DNA from: an uncultured Alphaproteobacteria bacterium
GTDB lineage: Bacteria > Pseudomonadota > Alphaproteobacteria > RF32 > CAG-239
DNA: 21,808 bases
Assembly: GCA_934248075.1 (NCBI GenBank)
Contig: CAKQKH010000025.1
Coordinates: forward strand, 1 to 21,808
Direction of reading: 5' to 3'
Shown here: one piece after another, positions 16,122 to 21,808 of the stretch
How positions within the stretch are numbered: the first letter of the stretch is position 1
Layout of the letters: each line of letters begins with the position of its first letter
Program-made: the position numbers and the translations under genes
The notes under the pieces: model-generated
Database searches by the model: none
The model's input: the letters and a program-made list of their open reading frames with translations, nothing else
Told to the model about the DNA's origin: nothing

Positions 16122-16856
16122 ATGAAAATTGAAAATATTATCAGAAATTTGAGCCGCCTGGTTGCCGCGGTGGTGATCTTTTTTATGGCGGGCGGAATGT
16201 ATTTATCTAGCAAGGGCTTTGAGTGGACGGAAGACGGAAACATTGTGTTGGTGCGCGGCGCGGCGGCACAGAATGAGGTTGCAACCCCCGAGATTCCTGA
16301 CAATTATGTGTTGCCTGATGACCACAGCATCGGCGCCAAAAACGCTCCGGTTACTCTTTATGAATATTCTTCTTTCGGTTGTTCTCACTGCGCCGATTTT
16401 CATTTAGGCACCGTGCCGCAACTCAAAACTGAGTTTGTTGACAAAGGCTTGTTGCGTTTGGTTTTTGTGCCTTTTCCGCTTGATAAATATTCTATGGACG
16501 CGGCAATGTTGGCCGAGTGTGTGGACGATGATAAATATTTTGCCTTGGTCGATGTGTTGTTCAAAAAACAACGGGAGTGGGGGCTGGCGCGCAATCCTGA
16601 CAAGGTTTTGATGCAGTATGCCGCGCTTAGCGGTTTGTCGCAGGATAAGGCCGCGTTGTGCCTGAAAAATGACAATAACGCCCGCGAGATATTGTCTAAT
16701 CGGCAAAATGGCCTGACTCAGCTAAAAATCCAAGGAACGCCGTCTTTTGTTTTGAGCGCCGGCGGTCGTAATGAGCTGATTTCCGGTATGCGTTCGATTG
16801 ATACTTTCAGAGAGCTGATAAAAAGCAAATTGCCAACTAAACATGCTGAAAATTAA
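16122..16856 (+). CDS. DsbA-family periplasmic thiol:disulfide oxidoreductase
   Basis: The 244-residue protein has an N-terminal membrane or signal segment (about residues 12-29) and a thioredoxin-fold DsbA domain. The active site is Cys87-Ser-His-Cys90 in YEYSSFGCSHCADFH, and the cis-proline is Pro207 in GTPSF. Two further cysteines (133 and 180) could form the extra disulfide seen in some alphaproteobacterial DsbA enzymes. It should catalyse disulfide formation in exported proteins, and several Cys-containing exported proteins occur in this window. The ribosome site is AAAGGTG, somewhat distant. It starts five bases after the DUF721 gene and so is likely co-transcribed with it. Confidence 0.92.
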   Translation: MKIENIIRNLSRLVAAVVIFFMAGGMYLSSKGFEWTEDGNIVLVRGAAAQNEVATPEIPDNYVLPDDHSIGAKNAPVTLYEYSSFGCSHCADFHLGTVPQLKTEFVDKGLLRLVFVPFPLDKYSMDAAMLAECVDDDKYFALVDVLFKKQREWGLARNPDKVLMQYAALSGLSQDKAALCLKNDNNAREILSNRQNGLTQLKIQGTPSFVLSAGGRNELISGMRSIDTFRELIKSKLPTKHAEN

Positions 16857-16911
16857 AATTTAAGGCGTCTTTTTAATAACTGCTTAACATTTTGTAATGT
16901 AGAGTTTGGGA

Positions 16912-17220
16912 ATGAAGAAAACACCTGAGGACATTAGACTGCTGGAACAAAAAATCCAAGAGCTGAAATCTCGGGAAGCTGCGGCGCGCAAAGATAAGCC
17001 GGAGTCTGAATTTGCCTATGCCTCAAAAGTGGGGTTCCGAATCGGAGTTGAGCTGATATCTGGCGTGCTGGTGGGGGCGGCAATAGGCTTTGTGCTTGAT
17101 CGCTTGCTGGAGACCAGACCGTGGCTCTTGATTTTGTTTATTTTTTTGGGCGGTGCCGCCGGTGTTTTGAATGTGTATCGCTTTGCCAAAAGCGAAGATC
17201 GCAAACGTAAGGAGTTTTAG
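16912..17220 (+). CDS. atpI: ATP synthase accessory protein AtpI
   Basis: AtpI is a small membrane protein that assists c-ring assembly and may aid Mg2+ supply. The 102-residue protein has a charged helical N-terminus and two membrane helices (about 43-63 and 70-90) with GVELISGVLVGAAIGFVLD and FLGGAAGVLNVYR, as in the family. The ATG at 16912 is preferred over a TTG at 16906 two codons earlier; AGAG lies about seven bases upstream. It is the first gene of the Fo operon; its stop lies three bases before atpB, and its 3' end carries the atpB ribosome site AAGGAG. Confidence 0.88.
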   Translation: MKKTPEDIRLLEQKIQELKSREAAARKDKPESEFAYASKVGFRIGVELISGVLVGAAIGFVLDRLLETRPWLLILFIFLGGAAGVLNVYRFAKSEDRKRKEF

Positions 17221-17223
17221 CCA

Positions 17224-17946
17224 GTGTCCAACCCGATGGAACAATTTGTTGTCAAGCCGCTCATTCCGCTGAAAGTCGGCGGAATTGACATTTCTTTTAC
17301 CAATTCGGCTTTGTTTATGGTGCTGGCGGTGGCGGTTTCAACACTGCTGTTTGCTTGGTGTTTGCGCAAACGAACATTGGTGCCGTCAGTGGCGCAATCA
17401 ATCCCCGAGAGCATATATGAGTTTGTATCCTCGCTGCTCAAAGAAAATGTCGGGGTTGAGGGGCTAAAATATTTTCCGTTTATATTCACAATGTTTTTGT
17501 TTGTGGCTTTTGGCAATCTTTTGGGATTATTCCCTTATGCCTTTACCTTTACTTCGCATTTGACCGCAGTCGGCAGCCTTTCTTTGATAGCCTTGGCTTA
17601 TAATGTACTTATCGGCATCAAAAAGAAAAAGCTCGGCTGGCTGCGAACCTTTATGCCGCGGGGCATTCCCATGGCTCTGGCACCTTTGATTGTGCCAATA
17701 GAAATGATATCATTTCTGTCAAAACCCTTCAGCCTGACTGTCCGTTTGGTTGCCAATATGACAGTCGGACATATTATGTTAAAAATTATTGCCGGATTTG
17801 TTGCGGCATTAGGTATATTTGGATTTGTGCCGGTACTGTTTAACTGCTGTATCGTCTGCTTTGAAATCTTTATAGCCCTGCTGCAAGCCTTTATTTATAC
17901 AGTGTTGAGTTGTATATATTTAGGCGATGCTCTGCACGAACACTAA
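17224..17946 (+). CDS. atpB: ATP synthase subunit a
   Basis: Subunit a forms the proton half-channels against the c-ring. The 240-residue protein has five to six membrane helices. The essential arginine is Arg174 in FSLTVRLVANMTVGHIML, equivalent to E. coli Arg210. Other conserved segments are FGNLLGLFPYAFTFTSHL and PIEMISFLSKPFSL. The start is GTG, giving MSNPMEQF, which matches alphaproteobacterial AtpB N-termini; AAGGAG lies about nine bases upstream. A 349-base spacer filled with palindromic repeats separates it from atpE, unusually long for an Fo operon. Confidence 0.97.
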   Translation: MSNPMEQFVVKPLIPLKVGGIDISFTNSALFMVLAVAVSTLLFAWCLRKRTLVPSVAQSIPESIYEFVSSLLKENVGVEGLKYFPFIFTMFLFVAFGNLLGLFPYAFTFTSHLTAVGSLSLIALAYNVLIGIKKKKLGWLRTFMPRGIPMALAPLIVPIEMISFLSKPFSLTVRLVANMTVGHIMLKIIAGFVAALGIFGFVPVLFNCCIVCFEIFIALLQAFIYTVLSCIYLGDALHEH

Positions 17947-17955
17947 AATGTGTGT

Positions 17956-18050
17956 GTATAATAGCACATCTAGAGGCATTTGCACAGGTCGGAAGTGTCC
18001 TCACGTACTACTTTGTACGCTCCGGTATTTCCGCCTTTCAAATACCTCTA
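17956..18050. repeat. Palindromic element, copy B (atpB-atpE spacer)
   Basis: The lead-in GTATAATAGCACATC is followed by an 80-bp imperfect palindrome (17971-18050). The outer arms TAGAGGCATTTG (17971-17982) and CAAATACCTCTA (18039-18050) pair with one mismatch in 12. The core is CACGTAC, TACTTT, GTACGCT (18002-18021). Inner arms CGGAA/TTCCG also pair. Confidence 0.92.
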
Positions 18051-18084
18051 TCTGTACTGTTCTTCCCACACATTGAGTTTCGCT

Positions 18085-18180
18085 CGTATAACGGCACATC
18101 TAAAGTGTTTTTACGCTGTCAAAAAATGCTCACGTACGTCTTATGTACGCTCCGCTTTTTTGCAGCTAGAAAATACTTTA
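18085..18180. repeat. Palindromic element, copy C (atpB-atpE spacer)
   Basis: The lead-in CGTATAACGGCACATC (18085-18100) is followed by an 80-bp palindrome (18101-18180). The arms TAAAGTGTTTT and AAAATACTTTA pair with one mismatch in 11. The core is CACGTAC, GTCTTAT, GTACGCT (18131-18151). Its arm sequence differs from copy B yet still pairs with itself. An outer layer of complementarity (CACACATTGAG...CGCTCG near 18066-18086 with CGAGCGAATGTGTG at 18195-18208) encloses it. Confidence 0.92.
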
Positions 18181-18194
18181 TCTACACCATTCTC

Positions 18195-18244
18195 CGAGCG
18201 AATGTGTGTATAACAGCACATTGAATTTCGCTCGTATAACGGCT
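18195..18244. repeat. Partial palindromic-element fragment upstream of atpE
   Basis: CGAGCGAA (18195-18202) pairs perfectly with TTCGCTCG (18227-18234). The loop contains another GTATAACAGCACAT lead-in, and CGTATAACGGC follows. The stretch from CACATTGA to CGTATAACGGC repeats the segment before copy C with one change. It appears to be the boundary of the element family without its core. Confidence 0.8.
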
Positions 18245-18295
18245 GAAGGCAATAACATATTATTCTGCTTAAACTAACTTTAGAAAGGAAACAAA

Positions 18296-18517
18296 ATGGA
18301 ACCGTTAGCTTATATTGGCGCCGGTATGTGCGCTCTCTCAATGATGGCCGCCGCTTGGGGCGTTTCTCAGGTTTGGACAACCATTATCTCTACTGTCGGA
18401 CGCAATCCGCAGGTTAAGAAAGATGTAGATATTTATGGTTGGGCCGGCTTTGCCGCCGTTGAGGCGATTGCCCTGTATGCGTTGGTTATCGCGTTGGTTA
18501 TGCTCACCGGAAAATAA
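18296..18517 (+). CDS. atpE: ATP synthase subunit c
   Basis: Subunit c forms the proton-driven rotor ring. The 73-residue protein is a two-helix hairpin with the polar loop GRNP (35-38) and the ion-binding carboxylate Glu56 in FAAVEAIALYALVIAL. Ala follows Glu56, which favours protons over sodium. In helix 1 the usual Gly-rich packing motif is depleted: Ser15, Met17, Ala18 and Ser24 occupy positions that are mostly Gly in relatives. The ATG has AAGGA seven bases upstream. The gene is bracketed by palindromic elements on both sides. It must be expressed at several times the level of its neighbours because of ring stoichiometry. Confidence 0.97.
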   Translation: MEPLAYIGAGMCALSMMAAAWGVSQVWTTIISTVGRNPQVKKDVDIYGWAGFAAVEAIALYALVIALVMLTGK

Positions 18518-18524
18518 GAGCCGG

Positions 18525-18644
18525 GCTACGGTTTTATTGGCTTTCTAGAGGCGTGATACGCTGCTCACATCCTCACGTACGCCCAAGTACGCTGCGGTGT
18601 TGCGCTGCTAGTCGCACCTCTATAAAGCTCACTAAAACCATAGC
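18525..18644. repeat. Palindromic element, copy D (atpE-atpF' spacer), extended arms
   Basis: The core CACGTAC, GCCCAA, GTACGCT lies at 18574-18593 inside TAGAGG (18546-18551) and CCTCTA (18617-18622). Complementarity continues outward: the arm starting GCTACGGTTTTATTG (18525) pairs, with few mismatches, with the arm ending CTAAAACCATAGC (18644). This gives roughly 30-base outer arms and a 120-bp palindrome. It starts only eight bases after the atpE stop. Confidence 0.92.
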
Positions 18645-18680
18645 TTTGATATTGCTATAAATAAGTATTGGAGTTTTGTC

Positions 18681-19166
18681 ATGCCACAACTTGATTTCAG
18701 CATTTTTCCCTCGCAGTTTTTTTGGCTGTGTGTGTCTTTCTTTTTGATGCTGTTTATCATGAGCAAGTTTATCATTCCCAAAACCGCGGAAATGATTAAT
18801 TTGCGCAAGTCAAAAATTGACGCGGATTTGGAAGCGGCGGCGGAACTCAAGAAAAAAGTTGAAAAAACGCTTGAGAAATATAATCAGGCACTGAAAAAAG
18901 CCACTGACGAAGCCAATGCCTCGCTCTCCAAAACTCGTGACGAGTTGGCTGACACTATCGAACGTCGTCAGGCGGAGCTTGCCGCGGACTTGAATCGGGA
19001 AATTGCTGCCGGAGAGAAAAAAATTGCGGCAGCCAAGCAAAAGGCTTTGGCGGGAGTTGAAGAAACGGCTCTGGAGCTGGCTCCGCTGATTTTGCACAAA
19101 CTCGGAGTGGCCAAAGTTTCGGCAAAAGAACTGCAATCTGCCCTAAAATCAGCAAAGGAAAATTAA
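18681..19166 (+). CDS. atpF': ATP synthase subunit b' (second b-type stalk subunit)
   Basis: The b' subunit pairs with b to form the peripheral stalk in Alphaproteobacteria and phototrophs. The 161-residue protein starts PQLDFSIFPSQFFWLCVSF, typical of b', with one N-terminal membrane helix (about 8-31). A long Ala/Lys/Glu-rich coiled coil (about 45-140) follows. The ATG has GGAG about six bases upstream. It follows the copy D palindrome by 36 bases and ends one base before atpF. Confidence 0.92.
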   Translation: MPQLDFSIFPSQFFWLCVSFFLMLFIMSKFIIPKTAEMINLRKSKIDADLEAAAELKKKVEKTLEKYNQALKKATDEANASLSKTRDELADTIERRQAELAADLNREIAAGEKKIAAAKQKALAGVEETALELAPLILHKLGVAKVSAKELQSALKSAKEN

Positions 19167-19167
19167 A

Positions 19168-19770
19168 ATGGCCGGAGAAAACGAAATTATTGACGCGACC
19201 CAAAACGCCGTATTGAACGCGGCCGACAGCGTGGTCAATGCTCTGGAAGTAACCGCTCAGGAGTTGGGCGGGCATGCTGTTGAACCATTTTATCAGAGCG
19301 CCGAATTTTGGGTGGCGGTTTCTTTTGTTCTGGTATTTTTCGGGCTGATGCGGCCGATTTGCCGGCTTGGGCGCAAAATGCTGCGTAAACGCGCCAATCT
19401 TATCGGCAAGCGGATTGAAGACGCATCTAACCTCAAGGAAGAGGCGCAAAAATTGCTGGCGGATTATGAGCGCAAATCTCGCCGCGCCAAGCAGGAAGCG
19501 CAGGAAATTTTATTACGTTCGGAGCGGGAGATTAATCTGATCCGCAAAGAACAGTTGGCCAAGCTTGATAAAGTTATGGAAGTCAAGAATCGTGATGCCA
19601 AGGCGCGGATTAAATCAGTTCAGGACGCCGCCGCCAAAGAGATTGCCGATAATGTGGCGCAATTAACCGTGGCTTCGGTCAAAAATGTGCTGAGCCAAAA
19701 ATTGGATGCTAAAGCGCAGGCAAAGCTTGTGGACGAATCGATAGAACGCCTTGCCGCCGGCGAGTTTTAG
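19168..19770 (+). CDS. atpF: ATP synthase subunit b
   Basis: This is the peripheral-stalk partner of b'. The 200-residue protein has one membrane helix (about 47-66, in EFWVAVSFVLVFFGLMRP) and a long charged coiled coil (about 75-190). It has an N-terminal extension of about 45 residues before the membrane helix that is longer than in many b subunits and contains amphipathic segments. AAAGGA lies about nine bases upstream of the ATG, inside the end of b'. It is the last gene of the Fo cluster; the F1 genes must be elsewhere. No terminator is obvious in the 26 bases before the convergent gene. Confidence 0.93.
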   Translation: MAGENEIIDATQNAVLNAADSVVNALEVTAQELGGHAVEPFYQSAEFWVAVSFVLVFFGLMRPICRLGRKMLRKRANLIGKRIEDASNLKEEAQKLLADYERKSRRAKQEAQEILLRSEREINLIRKEQLAKLDKVMEVKNRDAKARIKSVQDAAAKEIADNVAQLTVASVKNVLSQKLDAKAQAKLVDESIERLAAGEF

Positions 19771-19796
19771 CCCGCCATAAACAACAGATATTTATC

Positions 19797-20501
19797 TTAT
19801 TTTGACTTTAGTTTGTTCCAGCCTTTTTGCGAGGCGGCTTTTTGCTGCTCGGCTTTCTCCCAGTTGCGAATCGGTTCGTTCTTTTGGTTAAGCAGTTCTT
19901 TTTGGGCGTCAGTCTGCGCAATTCCCACCGGCAATAACTGATTAAGCAACGCCGGCGAGGCAAAGTCGATTTTGCCTTTAATCAGCGGATTAATCAAAGC
20001 ATCTATAATCGGGGCGGCCGGTTTGGCATTAAAGGCATTAACCTTGCCGCCATAAAAAATGGCAAAAGCATGGCAGGGACTGGAGAGCAAAACATCGGTG
20101 GCGTCAACCCCGCGAACGAATCGCAGCATAATTTGCGGACGGATGACGCAGTTTTCGGTTACGTCAAACACAATGTTGTTGGGATTCATAAACAACTCAG
20201 AAGTGACCATGGTTTTTAGCTCATTATTAATAATGCCGCAAAAACCGACAATCGCCATGCCGTCCAGTGTATAACCTGTATAGTTTTCGGGTCGGTTGGC
20301 AATCTGATAGCAAAAAACCTGCTCGGCGTTGGTGATATTTTGCAGAGCCGGGGCGCCGATTGCCGAACTGATTTCATCAAGTATGACATTATATTCGGGG
20401 TTGGGCTGCCAGGCGGAGGCGGGAGTGTTTTCTTGCGCCAAAGCCGGATTACAGCCAATAAACATGGCGCAGGCGGCCAGAAGTTTGGAAATGCGGTTCA
20501 T
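19797..20501 (-). CDS. Exported four-cysteine protein of unknown function
   Basis: The 234-residue protein has a signal peptide (NRISKLL, a hydrophobic stretch, cleavage near Ala22 in PALAQ) and so is probably periplasmic. The mature part has exactly four cysteines (64, 88, 118, 143), enough for two disulfides, and an Ala/Lys/Gln-rich tail. The ATG at 20501 is chosen because AAGGAG is eight bases upstream; a TTG one codon earlier is less well placed. It has its own promoter and is convergent with the Fo operon. I recognise no family. It could be a substrate of the nearby DsbA-type enzyme, by inference only. Confidence 0.8.
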   Translation of the reverse strand: MNRISKLLAACAMFIGCNPALAQENTPASAWQPNPEYNVILDEISSAIGAPALQNITNAEQVFCYQIANRPENYTGYTLDGMAIVGFCGIINNELKTMVTSELFMNPNNIVFDVTENCVIRPQIMLRFVRGVDATDVLLSSPCHAFAIFYGGKVNAFNAKPAAPIIDALINPLIKGKIDFASPALLNQLLPVGIAQTDAQKELLNQKNEPIRNWEKAEQQKAASQKGWNKLKSK

Positions 20502-20536
20502 CAAATAATCTCCTTAACTTGTCAGTTCGGTTTGCT

Positions 20537-20565
20537 AGTATATAGTTTTTATTTGCAGTTTGCAA
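20537..20565 (-). promoter_or_regulatory. Promoter of the four-cysteine protein gene
   Basis: On the minus strand, TTGCAA (20560-20565) and TATACT (20537-20542) are 17 bases apart. They would give a leader of about 30 bases before the ATG at 20501, containing the AAGGAG site. The same -35 sequence and spacing occur at the tRNA-Leu promoter. Confidence 0.65.
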
Positions 20566-20705
20566 GATGACAATAATTGATTGGTTGATAGTGATGACCG
20601 GTTGCGGCGATTGGAGAATGATAACAAAAAATGTGAATAATTGCGTGTTATTAATACTTCAATAATAATTATGCGTTTATAGTGAAGCAAATAACAAAAA
20701 AAATG

Positions 20706-20721
20706 CTTGAAAATTTTCAAG
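20706..20721. promoter_or_regulatory. Perfect 16-bp palindrome upstream of the OMP gene
   Basis: CTTGAAAATTTTCAAG is a perfect palindrome 56 bases before the OMP start codon, in an AT-rich spacer. Its position suggests a dimeric regulator site, but the cognate regulator is unknown. A lone perfect palindrome could also arise by chance in AT-rich DNA. Confidence 0.4.
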
Positions 20722-20776
20722 GGTTATGTTAACTCTTGGACAAAATTAACAAAATTAGTGTTTGGAGACTTTATAA

Positions 20777-21391
20777 ATGAACAAAACTTTTGCAACCATT
20801 GCTTCGGCCTTGGTTTTGACCATGGCGGTCGCCGCTACTGCGGAAGCTCGGGACGGTTTTTACATTGCGGTTAGAGGGGGTATTTCTGACTATAATATGA
20901 ATGATAAAGATGAGTCGGTTTCTCGTGCTGCTCGTGCTGAATTCGGTTCGGTATGGAACGTGTCCGGCGCTTTGGGTTATAAATACAAATATTTCCGGAT
21001 TGAAGGCGAATACGTATATCGTGACGACGATGAAGATGAAATAAAAAATGCAACTGTAGGTATTGCAACTAATAAATATACTCTAGAGAGCGACAGTTTT
21101 ATGGCTAATGCATATTTTGACTTGATGCCGAATTATTGGATTAGCCCGTATGCCATGGGTGGTATTGGTGTAAGCCGGGTTAAATTTACTAATAAAGACT
21201 ATGCTCCAGGAGTTGAAGCTAAGAAATGGGATGATAATATGTTCTCTTGGCAGGTCGGCGGTGGTTTGTCGCTGCGTCTGAATCGCTGCTTGAACTTTGA
21301 TATGGGCTACCGTTATATTGATATGGGCGATATTGACAATGCCGATATCACAGCTCATGAATGGTACGGTGGTTTGCGCTATACATTCTAG
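20777..21391 (+). CDS. OmpA-like eight-stranded beta-barrel outer-membrane protein
   Basis: The 204-residue protein has a signal peptide (NKTFATIAS..., cleavage near Ala24 in AEA). The mature part alternates polar and aromatic residues as in small outer-membrane barrels: GFYIAVRGG, ISPYAMGGIGVSRVKF, FSWQVGGGLSLRLN, NFDMGYRYIDMGD. It ends WYGGLRYTF with the C-terminal Phe recognised by the BAM complex. There is no OmpA peptidoglycan-binding domain. The ATG has GGAG about ten bases upstream. It is monocistronic, with its own terminator 20 bases after the stop. Its specific role (adhesion, structural or porin-like) cannot be told. Confidence 0.88.
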   Translation: MNKTFATIASALVLTMAVAATAEARDGFYIAVRGGISDYNMNDKDESVSRAARAEFGSVWNVSGALGYKYKYFRIEGEYVYRDDDEDEIKNATVGIATNKYTLESDSFMANAYFDLMPNYWISPYAMGGIGVSRVKFTNKDYAPGVEAKKWDDNMFSWQVGGGLSLRLNRCLNFDMGYRYIDMGDIDNADITAHEWYGGLRYTF

Positions 21392-21411
21392 TATAGGTTA
21401 TAAACTGATTG

Positions 21412-21442
21412 AAAAAGCCTGCATGTGTTATGCAGGCTTTTT
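21412..21442 (+). terminator. Intrinsic terminator of the OMP gene
   Basis: The 13-base perfect stem AAAAAGCCTGCAT/ATGCAGGCTTTTT (21412-21424 with 21430-21442) has a five-base loop and ends in a run of T. It starts 20 bases after the stop codon. Confidence 0.95.
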
Positions 21443-21557
21443 TGTGCGAATTTAATTTTAAGGGAATATGGATAGGGGGTTAAAATAAAGACTGTCACTG
21501 CTCGGAGCGATGATAACTATTTTTAAAGGTACACAATCCCAAACAAAATAAAGAATT

Positions 21558-21619
21558 GTCGTCCTGAGCGGAGCGAAGGATCCAGCCAATAATGGACTCT
21601 TCGCTTTGCTCAGAGTGAC
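21558..21619. repeat. GTCACTCTGAG-family hairpin, full palindrome
   Basis: Two 27-base arms (21558-21584 and 21593-21619) are inverted copies around an eight-base loop, GCCAATAA. They match at 20 of 27 positions, and all seven differences are transitions, most of which allow G-U pairing in RNA. The right arm is the same family as 14398-14442. Confidence 0.88.
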
Positions 21620-21648
21620 AGTTGCATTTATCTCACCCCCATCCAAAC

Positions 21649-21669
21649 CTTCCCCCGTCAAAGGGGAAG
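21649..21669. repeat. CTTCCCC/GGGGAAG hairpin
   Basis: A perfect seven-base stem with a seven-base loop lies in CCTTCC-rich sequence. It is similar in type to the CCCTTG/CAAGGG element at 14361-14376. A further TTCCTTCCCCTTGACTGGG stretch follows without clear pairing. Confidence 0.6.
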
Positions 21670-21717
21670 ACTTATAAAGCACTATCTCTTTCCTTCCCCT
21701 TGACTGGGCGCAAGGAT

Positions 21718-21745
21718 AAAAACAGTCAAAGTACTGACTGTTTTT
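21718..21745. terminator. Terminator-like perfect hairpin near the right edge
   Basis: AAAAACAGTCA (21718-21728) and TGACTGTTTTT (21735-21745) form a perfect 11-base stem with a six-base loop and T runs in both directions. It could end a gene entering from the right edge on the minus strand, which is not visible here. Confidence 0.7.
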
Positions 21746-21808
21746 GCCGCAAGCGACGTAAGTTTACTTGTTGAGCTAGCGCAGCGCGTAAGCAAACGCA
21801 GCGAAACT

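Larger units (their letters stand above)
21443..21808. other. Gene-free, repeat-rich right-hand spacer
   Basis: No convincing gene is seen after the OMP terminator. The stretch holds a CTCGGAGCG segment (21501-21527) related to 14320-14346, a GTCACTCTGAG-family hairpin, a CTTCCCC hairpin and a terminator-like hairpin. The last 63 bases (21746-21808) have GC-richer, GCAGCG-type composition and remain unexplained. Short open frames there lack starts and ribosome sites. Confidence 0.6.

Noticed and set aside
21458..21682. Minus-strand frame of 74 codons in the right-hand spacer
   Set aside because: It runs through the GTCACTCTGAG hairpin and CCTTCC repeats. The translation is repeat-derived and there is no ribosome site.

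Overview
The window looks like chromosomal DNA from a flagellated, moderately AT-rich alphaproteobacterium. Three things point there. The membrane (Fo) genes of ATP synthase stand alone in the order atpI-atpB-atpE-atpF'-atpF, with paired b' and b genes and no F1 genes. fliL-fliM is followed by a DUF6468-type protein and a MotE-like protein. The AtpB N-terminus and the short Psd/PssA pair are alphaproteobacterial in style. An uncultured gut or host-associated lineage is possible, but the sequence cannot show it.

Layout, left to right. Positions 1-743 (minus) hold the 5' part of a gene that runs off the left edge and encodes at least five 39-residue repeats, with an in-frame 18-bp minisatellite and a 27-bp duplication. 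A tRNA-Leu(UAA) with its own promoter and terminator follows (minus). psd and pssA (plus) form a one-base-overlapping pair for phosphatidylethanolamine synthesis and end at a terminator shared with a convergent block. That minus-strand block, transcribed from 9965 down to 2733, is fliL, fliM, a DUF6468-type membrane protein, a MotE-like protein, an 849-residue exported helical-repeat protein and uvrB, all tightly spaced.

Divergent from fliL (10290-14163, plus) is a two-gene unit: a small membrane protein and a 1054-residue protein. The large one has a type IV prepilin N-terminus fused to a long repetitive passenger and a Cys-containing C-terminal domain, resembling the PilV tip adhesins of shufflon-type thin pili. 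After a hairpin-rich convergent spacer come fliP and fliO (minus, with a near-consensus promoter), then a DUF721/DciA-like gene and a DsbA-family thiol oxidoreductase (plus), then the Fo operon. The end holds an orphan exported four-Cys protein (minus), an OmpA-like beta-barrel protein (plus) and a repeat-filled 417-base spacer.

The most unusual non-coding signal is a family of about 80-bp imperfect palindromes with a core of CACGTAC, a 6-7 nt spacer, then GTACGCT. Two tandem copies lie between atpB and atpE, one between atpE and atpF', and one between fliL and the prepilin unit. The outer arms differ between copies but stay complementary within each copy. atpE is therefore bracketed by large hairpins inside its own operon. 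A second repeat family, built on GTCACTCTGAG, forms hairpins at 14398-14442 and 21558-21619.
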